A stretch of 64,000 bases of DNA, taken from Halomonas sp. GT (GTDB lineage Bacteria > Pseudomonadota > Gammaproteobacteria > Pseudomonadales > Halomonadaceae). Under the pieces are notes generated by a model that ran no database searches, was not told the origin of the DNA, and worked only from the letters and a program-made list of their open reading frames with translations. The position numbers and the translations under genes were made by a program. Positions 1 through 9,290 of this stretch are shown here, piece after piece. The first letter of the stretch is position 1, and the number at the start of each line of letters is the position of its first letter. The stretch covers positions 3,844,001-3,908,000 of the forward strand of contig NZ_CP020562.1 in NCBI RefSeq assembly GCF_002082565.1, written 5' to 3'.

Positions 1-591
1 TTCAGCTCCTTTGCCTTTCGCATGCTTGAAGATGCCTTGGCGATTATCTTCCATGCGCCAGAAAGCCCCCACATCAAGCGCAGTGTGTGGGTGTCGGTGA
101 TGCTGCCTTATGCTTTCATGTTGGTGTTAGGGGCAGGGTTGCTGGCCTTAACGCTGGTAGTCACCCTGGCCAGCTCGCTCAATACACTGATGATGGCGCT
201 CTTTGAGCGAGAACTACCGTTTGCGGGCTTCTCCGAACCAGTACTCAACTTATTCAGTTTTGCCGGGGTTTTCTTGTTGTTCAGCGCTATCTATAAGGTG
301 CTACCGGTCGTGCGTATCGCGTTGCGCCGAGCGATCATCGGCGGTTTCGTCGCGGCACTGCTATGGGAAGGCGTGCGGCTGCTCCTGGTTTACTATTTCA
401 CCCACCTCTCGTTCGTCAACGCCGTTTACGGCTCCCTAGCAACGCTGGTCATTGTGCTGCTCAGCTTGGAAGTCGGCGCTATCATTTTATTACTAGGCGC
501 TCAGGTCATTGCTGAGTTGGAGCGCAACACGCGCCTCGGCCTGCCTTGGCATATTGACCCCGACCGACAACCCATCACCCACGTTGATTAA
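1..591 (+). CDS. YihY/UPF0761 (BrkB-like) family membrane protein, 3' part
   Basis: The reading frame is open to the left edge of the window and ends with TAA at 589-591, so only the C-terminal 196 or so residues are seen. Several hydrophobic membrane-spanning stretches are present, and the pattern around YKVLPVVRIALRRAIIGG followed by a short polar tail matches the C-terminal half of YihY/BrkB-type inner-membrane proteins (formerly called ribonuclease BN, a name now considered wrong). The cellular role of the family is not settled. A strong hairpin terminator follows directly. The family call is by pattern recognition, and the real start lies outside the window. Confidence 0.75.
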   Translation, partial: FSSFAFRMLEDALAIIFHAPESPHIKRSVWVSVMLPYAFMLVLGAGLLALTLVVTLASSLNTLMMALFERELPFAGFSEPVLNLFSFAGVFLLFSAIYKVLPVVRIALRRAIIGGFVAALLWEGVRLLLVYYFTHLSFVNAVYGSLATLVIVLLSLEVGAIILLLGAQVIAELERNTRLGLPWHIDPDRQPITHVD

Positions 592-603
592 GACATTGCA
601 TTT

Positions 604-633
604 AAATGCCGCCATCTTTTGATGGCGGCATTT
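604..633. terminator. Rho-independent terminator shared by convergent genes
   Basis: A perfect 13-bp inverted repeat (AAATGCCGCCATC, loop TTTT, GATGGCGGCATTT) lies just after the YihY-family stop and before the end of the convergent TRAP permease gene. A- and T-rich flanks on both sides suggest it works in both directions. Confidence 0.8.
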
Positions 634-682
634 ATTTGAGCGCTATTTATAAGAGGGCTGCCCTCTTTATGCTCGCCTAGCG

Positions 683-2815
683 TCAGGCCGTCGCATGAAC
701 CATCTGGCGGTCACGTCTGGCACTCCACACCAGCGTCATCAGAAACAGTGCCAAGCCCAAGAAGTCCAGTAGCAAGTTTCCGTGAGGCCACAGCATTAAA
801 GCACCAATGGGGAACATGGCTAGGCGCAGCCACCAGGGCAACTCGCTTTCCAGATAACCTTCCAGCCCTGCGATAATGGCGTAAATACCGAATAACGCGA
901 AGGCAAACACGACCAACATCTCGGTCGGCGTCCCGGTGATCATTGGCGACCACACAAACAGCAAGGGAATAATGTAGAGCCCCTTGGCGATTTTCCAGGC
1001 AGTAAAACCGGTACGCATAGGCGGTGTTTTCGCGATAGCCGCCGCAGCGAAGGCGGTAAGGCATACTGGTGGAGTCACATTGGAGTCCTGGGAGAGCCAG
1101 AAAATCACCATGTGTGCGGCCACCAGCATCATCGATATCGTGTGCGGCGAAAGCGCTTGTTCGTAAAGCTGTGAACGGAAATCATCCGGCACCACTGCCA
1201 ATAGCTGTTGAGCACTGGCGGCGTCCATCGGCGCATTCAGCGCGTCTAGAGCATCTGGCGCAGCAAGCATAAAGATCGCACGCGCCTGCTCAGGCAAATC
1301 ACCGGCCATCATCAGCTCTAACAGCTGGCTTTCTGCCATCAGGCCATACAACGCAGGTGCCGATAGCGTGCCCAGTACGATATAAGCGGCCGTCACCGGT
1401 AGGCCCATACCCAGTACAAGAGAGGCCAGCGCGATCAACACGATGGTGATTAACAGACTGCCACCTGCCCAGTCTGAGATCATCAACGAAAAGATGTTAC
1501 CAATGCCGGTCGTCGACACCACATTGACGATCAAACCCACCGTTAGCAGTAAAATAGCGGTGGAAATCATGTTGCGGGTGCCCAGTACCAAAGCGTCGAT
1601 GATTGCCTGGAGCTTCATGGGTGAACGTGATAACCAGGACGCCACTACCACTGACACGATAGCGATACCGGCAGCGTAGGTGGGAGTGAAGCCATTGATA
1701 AGGGCGATGACCAGCACCGCAAGTGGCAACAGGTAGTGCCAACCGCCCTTCAATACATCCATCAGTTTTGGAGCTTGTTCCGTTTCTACCTGATGAGTAC
1801 CGCTACGCTTGGCTTCGATGCGCACGAACATGGCCACCGAAAGGAAGTACAGCAGTGCAGGAAGCGCAGCGACGCCGATGATGGTGAGATATGAGACCTG
1901 GGTGTAAGAGGCCATGATAAAAGCCCCCGCCCCCATAACGGGAGGCATAAGCTGGCCCCCGGTTGAAGCAGCGGCTTCAACGCCAGCCGCAAAACGTGGT
2001 GGAAAGCCTGCCTTACGCATTAAGGGAATAGTAATCACACCGGTGGAAACTGTATTGGCTACGCTGGAGCCAGACACTGACCCCATAAGTCCTGAAGCGA
2101 ATACCGCTACAAACCCCGGGCCACCAACAAAGCGACCGGCGGCACAACGTGCCAGCTCGATGATGAACTCTCCAGCGCCCGAACGAACCAGGAAGGCACC
2201 AAAGAGAATAAACATGAAAACGTAAGACCAGGAAATCCGCGCAATCGAGCCCAGCATGCCGTCACCGCCGAGGAAGCTGCGAAACAGAACAGTTTCCCAG
2301 TTCAGTCCGGGGAAATTGAACACCCCGCCGACATAGCGCCCCCACCAGGCAACGTACGTCAGCGCAATGATACATAGCAGCGGGATAAACCAGCCGGTAG
2401 TCCGGCGGGCAAATTCTAGTACCAACGCCAAAGCGGTAATCGACACGATCCAGTCAGCCAGGGAAAAGCGTACCCCACGGGCATAAAGCGCATCCTCAAA
2501 GCCAATTAAATAGAACGCACAGCCTAGGGCAGCTAAACCAAGGCATACGTCAACTGCAAGTAACAGGCGCTGACCAGTTGCAGAGCGCGCTTTGAACATC
2601 GGTACGGAAAGCGCGCACAACAGGCCGAACATACCGAAGTGTAATGCACTAACCCAAATCTCTGAGACAGTACCCAGGGTGTTGAAATAGATATGCGAGA
2701 AAGCAACGACGATGGCGAGCAGGCTCAGAATCCGCCCAAGCCAGGGGTGCTCAAGGCGCTCTGAAGCGCTGCTTGCAGATTCATCGCGCACCGAATCAGG
2801 TGTCGAATGGCTCAT
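683..2815 (-). CDS. TRAP transporter fused permease (DctQM type, TAXI family)
   Basis: About 710 residues with many hydrophobic segments. The N-terminal part resembles the small DctQ-like subunit and the rest the large DctM-like subunit, the fused form that partners TAXI-type binding proteins. The stretch GLMGSVSGSSVANTVSTG (roughly residues 240-260) and the later GMGLPVTAAY motif are typical of the large TRAP subunit. The frame is open further upstream, but ATG at 2815 is chosen because GAGG sits six bases before it. It lies about 100 bp downstream of the TAXI binding protein gene on the same strand, so the two form one operon for sodium-driven uptake of an organic acid. The substrate cannot be told from sequence. 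Confidence 0.9.
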   Translation of the reverse strand: MSHSTPDSVRDESASSASERLEHPWLGRILSLLAIVVAFSHIYFNTLGTVSEIWVSALHFGMFGLLCALSVPMFKARSATGQRLLLAVDVCLGLAALGCAFYLIGFEDALYARGVRFSLADWIVSITALALVLEFARRTTGWFIPLLCIIALTYVAWWGRYVGGVFNFPGLNWETVLFRSFLGGDGMLGSIARISWSYVFMFILFGAFLVRSGAGEFIIELARCAAGRFVGGPGFVAVFASGLMGSVSGSSVANTVSTGVITIPLMRKAGFPPRFAAGVEAAASTGGQLMPPVMGAGAFIMASYTQVSYLTIIGVAALPALLYFLSVAMFVRIEAKRSGTHQVETEQAPKLMDVLKGGWHYLLPLAVLVIALINGFTPTYAAGIAIVSVVVASWLSRSPMKLQAIIDALVLGTRNMISTAILLLTVGLIVNVVSTTGIGNIFSLMISDWAGGSLLITIVLIALASLVLGMGLPVTAAYIVLGTLSAPALYGLMAESQLLELMMAGDLPEQARAIFMLAAPDALDALNAPMDAASAQQLLAVVPDDFRSQLYEQALSPHTISMMLVAAHMVIFWLSQDSNVTPPVCLTAFAAAAIAKTPPMRTGFTAWKIAKGLYIIPLLFVWSPMITGTPTEMLVVFAFALFGIYAIIAGLEGYLESELPWWLRLAMFPIGALMLWPHGNLLLDFLGLALFLMTLVWSARRDRQMVHATA

Positions 2816-2915
2816 GGTGTACCTCATGAAACTAAGAACGGCATAGGGATGGCATCGGCGTGGCATCGAGATGGTCTGCCCGGCTTACGCTAGGCAGATG
2901 CAGGACGATAGGCCA

Positions 2916-3941
2916 TCAGCCTTCGAGAAGATGCTCAGGAATTTCTATGCCTTGTTCCTGGAAATAGCGCGCGGCGCCGGTATGCAGAGGCATCGGCAGG
3001 CCGTCGAGGGCTTTTTCCAGTGCCATATCACGCGTTGCAGGATGAATATTATTTAGAAACGGTAGGTTCTCGAACATTGCCTTGGTGATCTGATACACAT
3101 GCTCTTCTGGAACATCGGCGTTAACCACCAGAATGTTGGGCTGAGCAATGGTGTTGATCGGGGCGTCCTGACCAGGATAAGTGTCGGCAGGGATATCAAA
3201 AGCGTTCCACACTGGATATTGGCGGTTAATGCGCTCAAGTTGCTCAGCGGTCACGTTCAGGGTGGTAATGTCATCACCCATATTGGCATAGGCACTGGTC
3301 ACCGCAGAAGCCGGAACTCCTGCGGGTATATTCATGCCGTCAATATTGCCGTTCTGCATAGAGTCAGCGCTGGCACTGTAACCCAGGTAAGCGATATCCA
3401 TCTGTTCTGGATCAATATCCAAACCCGCTAGAATTTGCCGACCAGAGCCTTCGGTACCGGAATTACGCGCACCGATAGAGAAACCGCGGCCGTCTAGCTG
3501 TGCCAAGTCATCGATAGTGCCAGTATCAACAAGGGCATTGCGCATCACGAAGTGCTCAACGTTCTGCCACAACATGGAGACTGAGCGTACATTGTCATAG
3601 GCTTTGGGCACTGGCCCCTCGCCAGACCATGCCCAGGCGCCATAGAGCGCTTGAAGAATACCGAACTGGGCTTGATCATCATCCATCAGGCGCAAGTTTT
3701 CCGCAGAACCCGCAGAGCTAATCGCGGAAACGGAAATACCGTGGGTAGGTTCAAGCTTGACCCGTATCAGCGTGGAAAGCGCAACGCCTACTGGATAGAA
3801 CGTGCCACCGGTAGTGGCGGTGCCCATGATGTACTGGCCGCTTTTGGGGGCCTCCTGGGCGGTAACGGCGGAGGCACTGACGCCTAATGCAGCGGCGGTG
3901 ACGAGACAAAGAGCGGTTTTAAGAAATTGGCGTTTCAGCAT
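2916..3941 (-). CDS. TRAP transporter TAXI-family solute-binding protein
   Basis: 341 residues with an N-terminal signal peptide (Lys-Arg start, hydrophobic core, Ala-rich cleavage region near residue 28). The mature part starts with the GTATTGGTFYPVG stretch typical of TAXI receptors and continues with the family's ISAISSAGSAENLRLM-like segment. It is the periplasmic receptor of the TRAP system whose fused permease lies immediately downstream. A GGGAG ribosome-binding site precedes ATG 3941. The ligand class is probably a C4/C5 dicarboxylate or amino acid, judged only from known TAXI proteins and the neighbouring DctB-like sensor. Confidence 0.92.
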   Translation of the reverse strand: MLKRQFLKTALCLVTAAALGVSASAVTAQEAPKSGQYIMGTATTGGTFYPVGVALSTLIRVKLEPTHGISVSAISSAGSAENLRLMDDDQAQFGILQALYGAWAWSGEGPVPKAYDNVRSVSMLWQNVEHFVMRNALVDTGTIDDLAQLDGRGFSIGARNSGTEGSGRQILAGLDIDPEQMDIAYLGYSASADSMQNGNIDGMNIPAGVPASAVTSAYANMGDDITTLNVTAEQLERINRQYPVWNAFDIPADTYPGQDAPINTIAQPNILVVNADVPEEHVYQITKAMFENLPFLNNIHPATRDMALEKALDGLPMPLHTGAARYFQEQGIEIPEHLLEG

Positions 3942-3998
3942 GGTGTTGCTCCCAGCTTATTGGAATTGTTGAAGTAATCATTACTCCCTTCCCAATAG

Positions 3999-4014
3999 AG
4001 CGAGAAGCCAGCCA
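3999..4014 (-). promoter_or_regulatory. Possible sigma-54 promoter of the TAXI-TRAP operon
   Basis: Read on the minus strand, TGGCTGGCTTCTCGCT has GG and GC separated by ten bases, as in -24/-12 promoters, but the -12 box is CGC rather than the preferred TTGC. It lies about 58 bp before the TAXI start codon. The adjacent sigma-54 activator gene makes it more plausible. Confidence 0.4.
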
Positions 4015-4100
4015 ACTTTAACCAAAGCAATGAAAATCAATTGGTTAGCTTTTTTCTTATTCGACAAAAGGCGAAGATGATGGCTCGGCTGTCGGCTATT

Positions 4101-4150
4101 TTTCGCCGATGCTTTTTACCCTCATCGGCAAAAAATGGCCGATGCATCGC
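4101..4150. promoter_or_regulatory. Repeated GCCGAT/ATCGGC motifs, candidate activator sites
   Basis: GCCGAT (4105), ATCGGC (4124) and GCCGAT (4138) occur in inverted and direct arrangement within 50 bp, flanked by T- and A-runs. They lie about 90-140 bp upstream of the possible sigma-54 promoter, the usual distance for enhancer-binding proteins. The regulator gene ends a few bases away, so self-contained control of the TRAP operon is a fair inference. Confidence 0.4.
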
Positions 4151-4158
4151 CCCTAAAA

Positions 4159-5541
4159 TTAGGGTGCGAGAAAGTCTTCGCGGCGTAACTGGTGGCGCTG
4201 CATTTTCTGATTGAGCGTACGGCGAGGCAGATCGAGTTCGTCGAGCACCGCTTGAATATTGCCATTATGGCGCTGTAGCGCTTCTTTCAAGACGGTAGCC
4301 TCAAATGCTTCCATACGCACCGAAAGCGCAGACGCTTGATGTGTCGGCATAGGCGAACTTTCCCAAGGCAGATCCAGCCCAAGAATATAGCGGGTGGCGA
4401 TATTACGCAGCTCCCGGAGGTTGCCCGGCCAACGACGCTGACTGAGAGCCGTCAGCAGTTCTGTGGTGGGTTCGCGTAGTGGCCTTTCGTGAACATCAGC
4501 GGCTTGATGGCAGAAGTGGCGAAACAGTAAGGGAATGTCTTCGCGGCGCTCACGCAAGGGGGGTATCGCCAGCTCAGCAATCGCTAAACGATAATAAAGA
4601 TCCTCACGAAAATCCCCCTTCGAAACCAATTCCAGCAAGTTCTCTTTACTGGCCACCACGACCCGAAGCGTTAGGTGAATGACTTGGTTGCTACCTAGCC
4701 GAGTAATTTCGCCTTCCTGAAGTGCGCGCAGCAACTTGACCTGGGCAGACAGTGGTAGTGACTCTATTTCATCCAAAAAGAGCGTGCCGTGACTGGCGGT
4801 TTCTAGCCGACCTATGCGCCGTTCTCCCGCACCGGTAAAGGCGCCTTTTTCATGCCCGAAAAGCTCTGATTCGATTAGCTCACTGTTCATCGCACCACAG
4901 TTCAACGCCACAAAAGCGCCTTGGCTACCGGTGCCAAAGTCGTGCAAGGCGCGGGCCACGACTTCCTTACCACTGCCCGTTTCCCCATTAATGACCACGT
5001 TAGCGCGACTTGCGGCTAGGTTTTCCACTTGGCGCCGTAGCGCCTGCATCAGCGCAGAGTCACCGAGCAGGCGCGTACTCAAAAAGTTATGCCGTAACGC
5101 CTGCTGTAATTGTAGGTTTTCCAGCGCCAGCGCACGGTGCTCTAGCGCCCGCCGCACACACTCTTCAAGGCGTTCAGGATCGAAGGGCTTTTGCACAAAG
5201 TCCCAAGCTCCTTGCTGAATCGCGGCGACCGCCATGGGAACATCGCCGTGACCTGTGATCAAAATCACCGGGGGCGGCGTATCGAGTTCTTGCACGGCAC
5301 CGAACAAGGCCAAGCCATCCATCTCGGGCATTTTGATATCGCTGACGATAACACCGCACGGCTGGCCGCCTTGAAGTGCACTCAGCGCCTTAAGAGCGCG
5401 CGAGAACGTGCGAACTTCTAATCCCGACACCTCCAACCATTGGCTAAGAGAGTCACGAACATCGGCTTCATCTTCCACCAGCCAGACGGGCAGAGAAGCA
5501 GCGGGTAGTCGAGATAAGGTGCTAGAAGATGCGTGCGTCAT
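4159..5541 (-). CDS. Sigma-54-dependent response regulator, DctD-like
   Basis: 460 residues in three parts. An N-terminal receiver domain has the phospho-acceptor Asp in VIVSDIKMPEMDG. A central AAA+ domain has the Walker A GETGSGKE, the sigma-54 contact loop GAFTGA, and Walker B GTLFLDEIE. A short C-terminal Fis-type helix-turn-helix ends near LPRRTLNQKMQRH. It starts with ATG overlapping the stop of the sensor kinase gene by four bases, so the two are translationally coupled. By family knowledge it activates -24/-12 promoters when phosphorylated. The TAXI-TRAP operon just downstream is the likely target. Confidence 0.93.
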   Translation of the reverse strand: MTHASSSTLSRLPAASLPVWLVEDEADVRDSLSQWLEVSGLEVRTFSRALKALSALQGGQPCGVIVSDIKMPEMDGLALFGAVQELDTPPPVILITGHGDVPMAVAAIQQGAWDFVQKPFDPERLEECVRRALEHRALALENLQLQQALRHNFLSTRLLGDSALMQALRRQVENLAASRANVVINGETGSGKEVVARALHDFGTGSQGAFVALNCGAMNSELIESELFGHEKGAFTGAGERRIGRLETASHGTLFLDEIESLPLSAQVKLLRALQEGEITRLGSNQVIHLTLRVVVASKENLLELVSKGDFREDLYYRLAIAELAIPPLRERREDIPLLFRHFCHQAADVHERPLREPTTELLTALSQRRWPGNLRELRNIATRYILGLDLPWESSPMPTHQASALSVRMEAFEATVLKEALQRHNGNIQAVLDELDLPRRTLNQKMQRHQLRREDFLAP

Positions 5542-7301
5542 GAAGGTTCCTCACCATGCGGTAATGCCAGACGAAACCAAGCGCCTCTAGTGGAATGATT
5601 GCCCGCGCTGAGCTTACCGCCAAGATCCTGAGCAATGCCGTAGCTGATAAACAACCCCAGCCCTAAGCCTTCCCCAACCGGTTTAGTCGTAAAGAATGGA
5701 TCAAACATCTGCTCAATCACTTCTTGAGGCAAGCCAGGGCCATTGTCATGGATCGTCAGCTGCACTTGCTCCGTAGTTACCTCAACATGAAGACGAATGA
5801 CGCCATTGGATATGTCGTTCAGGGCATCCAGCGCATTACGCAGCAGGTTGGTGAGCAACTGCTCAAGACGAACGTCATCGCCACGTACCCATAGGGACTG
5901 CTGCCAATCACCGTCACGCTCCAAACGCACTTTTTGCTGCTGGAAACGCTCCTCCAGTAGTTCTAGTACAAAGTTCAGGCTAGCCGGAAGATCCACACTC
6001 TCACGGCTCTCGCCCTTGCGAGCAAAGAGCTTGAGCTGCTCGATTAACCGAGCAAGACGTTTGCTCAACACCTGAATACGTTGAAAGTTGTCGCCCGCCA
6101 TCTCCTGGCGGCCAAGCGCCAACAACCGCTCACCGTTGGCAGCATAAGTACGTATGCCTGAAAGAGGTTGATTAAGCTCATGGGCAATGCCTGCCGCCAT
6201 GGTACCCAAGGCGGCCAATTTACCCGCTTGGACCAGTTCAGCTTGCGCATCCTCTAAGGCCTGGGTGCGTTCCTGGACACGCTCTTCCAGGCGAATATTG
6301 GTTTGCTGGATGATTTTCGCCTGGGCATCGCGCATGTGCTGGCGTTTTTGGCGTTCACGTAGCCACAAGCCAAACAATAAAAGCGCGGAAAGTGTGACTA
6401 AGCCCGCCAGGAGTATGTTGCGAGCACTGGTGTAAAGCGGTCGCACCGGGCTTAGATAATGCATCGACCAACCCAGAGTAGAAAGCGGCAAGGAAGCAAC
6501 CAGAAAACGCTCGCCTCCCCCTTGCCCTTGGTTGCCTATTACCAGCGTATCATCACGCAGGCGCTGGCCGAGTGGGGAGAGCGGTTTATCAAGAAATTGG
6601 CGCTGGGCATTAATCTGCGCCAGTGCCTCATCAGAAAGCCCATCAATGTGTTGAAACCGCCACTGCTCGCGGCTGGAAAGTATCACAACGCCATTGGCAT
6701 CCGACAAAATGACGTTCTCTTGTGCTCGACGCCAATCCTCTTGAAGTGCTTCCAGTGAAACTTTAACCACCAGGACACCCGCAGAAACAGTGTCGTCGCC
6801 AAGCGTGACGACATACGAGGTGAAATAACCCGGCTGCCCGGTTGTGTCACCTATCGCAAAAAATTCACCGCTACCGTCCTGCATGGCATCGAAAAAATAG
6901 GGGCGGAAGTGATAATCGTGGCCAATGAAACTTTGCTCGAGTTCATAGTTGCTGCTGGCCAGAGTGACACCTTGCTCATTCATCAAAAAAATGGTGTCGG
7001 CGCCCGAACGCTCAGCGACCTCTGCCAGATGCTGATTAACTGGAGATAAAAATAGATCACGGGGTTCGCGTAGGGCAGCTTGGACCAAGGGCTGCTGAGC
7101 CAGTAAGCCAGGTAAATAGGTAAAACGCTCAAGCGCGCCTTGAAGGCTACTGGTATAGAGCGCTAGGCGATTGTTAGCGTGGCGTTGGGCATCCGCTTGG
7201 GCGTGGTTGTATTGCCAATGCCATAACCACCACAACCCTACAAGGCTCAGCACCACTAAAGATGCCAGAACCAAGGCACGCAGCCAAAACTTTCTGCTCA
7301 C
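5538..7301 (-). CDS. Sensor histidine kinase, DctB-like
   Basis: 587 residues. It has an N-terminal membrane segment (about residues 8-28), a large periplasmic double-Cache-like region (with GHDYHFRPYF), a second membrane segment near residues 295-315, a coiled-coil linker, the phospho-accepting His in GIAHELNQPLSGIRTYA, and an ATP-binding domain with NLLRNALDAL, DNGPGLP and GLGLGLFISYG. The layout is that of DctB-type sensors of C4-dicarboxylates. The start is GTG at 7301 with GAGG upstream. It forms a two-component system with the following sigma-54 regulator. The ligand is unknown. Confidence 0.92.
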   Translation of the reverse strand: MSRKFWLRALVLASLVVLSLVGLWWLWHWQYNHAQADAQRHANNRLALYTSSLQGALERFTYLPGLLAQQPLVQAALREPRDLFLSPVNQHLAEVAERSGADTIFLMNEQGVTLASSNYELEQSFIGHDYHFRPYFFDAMQDGSGEFFAIGDTTGQPGYFTSYVVTLGDDTVSAGVLVVKVSLEALQEDWRRAQENVILSDANGVVILSSREQWRFQHIDGLSDEALAQINAQRQFLDKPLSPLGQRLRDDTLVIGNQGQGGGERFLVASLPLSTLGWSMHYLSPVRPLYTSARNILLAGLVTLSALLLFGLWLRERQKRQHMRDAQAKIIQQTNIRLEERVQERTQALEDAQAELVQAGKLAALGTMAAGIAHELNQPLSGIRTYAANGERLLALGRQEMAGDNFQRIQVLSKRLARLIEQLKLFARKGESRESVDLPASLNFVLELLEERFQQQKVRLERDGDWQQSLWVRGDDVRLEQLLTNLLRNALDALNDISNGVIRLHVEVTTEQVQLTIHDNGPGLPQEVIEQMFDPFFTTKPVGEGLGLGLFISYGIAQDLGGKLSAGNHSTRGAWFRLALPHGEEPS

Positions 7302-7650
7302 AGTGATGTTGCCTCAACGGTTGAGTTATTAGGCCTAAGAGCTTATCACCCAGGCGTGAGCACTCCCATGACGGAGGCATCGCTAGCGCCTGGGTGAATA
7401 GCGTAAGACTCTCGCCCATGACCTAAAAAACCAGCAGATACAGCTGAATTAACTATTATCTACCAAGAAAAACGATTCCTACCTTTTCCCTTCAAGCCAT
7501 CCACCGGCTCATTAGGCTACTTCTGATTAGCAGATGCGCTTGGCATGATCAGCGAATAACTCCTACGTTGTTTTAAAGGCCAGTTTTAAAGACCAGTTTT
7601 AAAGACGACCGCCTTAACGACCAAGCATAACAACACAGGGAGACGTAGCG
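7302..7650. other. Intergenic region between divergent dctB-like and BCCT genes
   Basis: 349 bp without a convincing gene. It carries promoters for both divergent genes by position, but no clear -35/-10 pair was identified. The only structure seen is the short tandem repeat at 7571-7609, followed by the GGGAGA ribosome-binding site for the BCCT gene. Confidence 0.5.
7571..7609. repeat. Three 13-bp tandem repeats upstream of BCCT gene
   Basis: Units TTTTAAAGGCCAG, TTTTAAAGACCAG and TTTTAAAGACGAC follow one another exactly 13 bp apart, 42-80 bp before the BCCT start codon. Similar 13-bp units occur at 10489-10526 and 60502-60540. Confidence 0.7.
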
Positions 7651-9276
7651 ATGGATGCACTTGCGAGGAAGCTGGGCCTCAAGACAGATCCCGTCATTTT
7701 TTTCACGTCCGCAGGGATCATGATCATTTTCCTGATGGCGCTATTGATTGCGCCAGACGCAATAGGTGAAGCTTTCGGCGCAGGGCGGCAGTGGATCGTT
7801 ACTAACCTTGGCTGGTTCTTTATTTTAGGGGTGACGAGCTGGGTAGCGTTCCTACTGTGGATAGCGCTTAGCCGTTATGGGGCGATCCGCCTGGGTGGCA
7901 ATGATGCAAAGCCGGCCTATACCAATATTTCCTGGTTCACTATGCTGTTTGCTGGCGGTATCGGCACAGTGCTGATGTTTTGGGGCGTGGCCGAGCCCAT
8001 CTCCCACTTTGCAACGCCCCCGCGGCCGGATGTTGAGCCCTTCTCGGTGGACGCCGCCGACGATGCCATGAGTTTTTCAATCTACCATCTAGGGCTGCAT
8101 ACCTGGTCAATTTTCGCCATGCCGGGGCTGGCCTTTGCGTACTTCATCTATCGTTACAACCTGCCAATGCGCTTCAGTTCGGTTTTTTACCCGCTGATAG
8201 GCGAGCGCATTTACGGCCCTGTTGGCAAAACCCTCGATATCTTTGCCATTCTAGGCACCCTGTTTGGTGTGGCAGTTTCGATTGGCCTAGGTACCCAGCA
8301 AATCAATGCGGGGCTAACAGAACTGTTTGGCGTACCAGATGCAGTAATGACGAAAGTCATCATCATCGCCGTTCTAACGACTGTCGCCGTGGGGTCGATC
8401 GTCGCGGGGCTGGATGCCGGCGTGAAACGGCTTTCCAATATTAATATCGGCATGGCCATCGGCCTGCTGATATTTGTGCTGTTTACCGGATCCACCGTTT
8501 TCCTGCTGCGTGCTGTTGTCGAGACCTTCGGCCTCTATATATCGAACCTGTTGCCCATGGCGTTCTGGAATGACACGCTGGCCAGATATACCAGCAATGA
8601 CGGCAGCGGCTGGGGATGGCAAGGCAGCTGGACTGTCTTCTATTGGGCCTGGACAGTCACCTGGTCGCCCTTTATCGGCATCTTCGTCGCGCGCATTTCC
8701 CGTGGGCGAACCATCCGCGAGTTTGTTCTTGGGGTGCTGTTCGCGCCCTCCATTTTCACGCTGGTTTGGTTTGCGATCTTTGGCTGGTCTGCAATGGAAA
8801 TCGATGGGATTGGCGCTGAGGCCCGCGCAGCCATGGGGGCTCAAGCCGGCACATTGTCCGCTGCCGTCGGCGAAAGCATCCCCCTCGCTATGTTCGCGTT
8901 TTTTGAAAACTTCCCAGCCGCCACTTTGATTCAGGGCTTAGCAGTGGTCATCGTCGCCATCTTCTTTGCCACCTCATCAGACTCCGCTTCTCTAGTCGTC
9001 GATATGCTGTGTACCGGCAGTTCCGACCCGGGCCCTTGGCATCAGCGGGTATTTTGGGGTGTCTCTGAGGGTATGCTGGCAGCCATGCTTATCGTGCTGG
9101 CGGGGGATGCTGGGCTTACCGCCTTGCAAGAAGTGATTACCGTGGTTGGCTTACCGATGTTTATCCTGGTGTTCGCCATGATGTTCTCACTGTTCCGCAG
9201 CTTAGCCCATGAGGACCTCAGCGAAGTACGCGTCGGTACGCCACCCAGCCCGAAGGAGTTACGGCCGGAGAAATAG
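7651..9276 (+). CDS. BCCT-family betaine/choline/carnitine-type transporter
   Basis: 541 residues with about twelve membrane segments. The signature region WTVFYWAWTVTWSPFIGIFVARISRG is written here only as its ends WTVFYWAW and GIFVARISRGRT (around residues 330-355). It contains the Trp-rich segment used by BCCT proteins to hold quaternary-ammonium substrates such as glycine betaine, choline or carnitine. The family uses sodium or proton symport or antiport; the substrate is not decided. Short N- and C-terminal tails suggest it lacks the long osmosensory C-terminus of BetP. A close paralogue lies at 60751-62361 and a remnant of a third tail at 11628-11698. Confidence 0.93.
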   Translation: MDALARKLGLKTDPVIFFTSAGIMIIFLMALLIAPDAIGEAFGAGRQWIVTNLGWFFILGVTSWVAFLLWIALSRYGAIRLGGNDAKPAYTNISWFTMLFAGGIGTVLMFWGVAEPISHFATPPRPDVEPFSVDAADDAMSFSIYHLGLHTWSIFAMPGLAFAYFIYRYNLPMRFSSVFYPLIGERIYGPVGKTLDIFAILGTLFGVAVSIGLGTQQINAGLTELFGVPDAVMTKVIIIAVLTTVAVGSIVAGLDAGVKRLSNINIGMAIGLLIFVLFTGSTVFLLRAVVETFGLYISNLLPMAFWNDTLARYTSNDGSGWGWQGSWTVFYWAWTVTWSPFIGIFVARISRGRTIREFVLGVLFAPSIFTLVWFAIFGWSAMEIDGIGAEARAAMGAQAGTLSAAVGESIPLAMFAFFENFPAATLIQGLAVVIVAIFFATSSDSASLVVDMLCTGSSDPGPWHQRVFWGVSEGMLAAMLIVLAGDAGLTALQEVITVVGLPMFILVFAMMFSLFRSLAHEDLSEVRVGTPPSPKELRPEK

Positions 9277-9290
9277 ATCATACAGCGCGA

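Noticed and set aside
8374..8844. 156-codon minus strand frame within the BCCT gene, and the similar one at 61474-61941
   Set aside because: Both are antisense shadows of the same conserved BCCT region, so they look alike only because the sense genes are paralogues.
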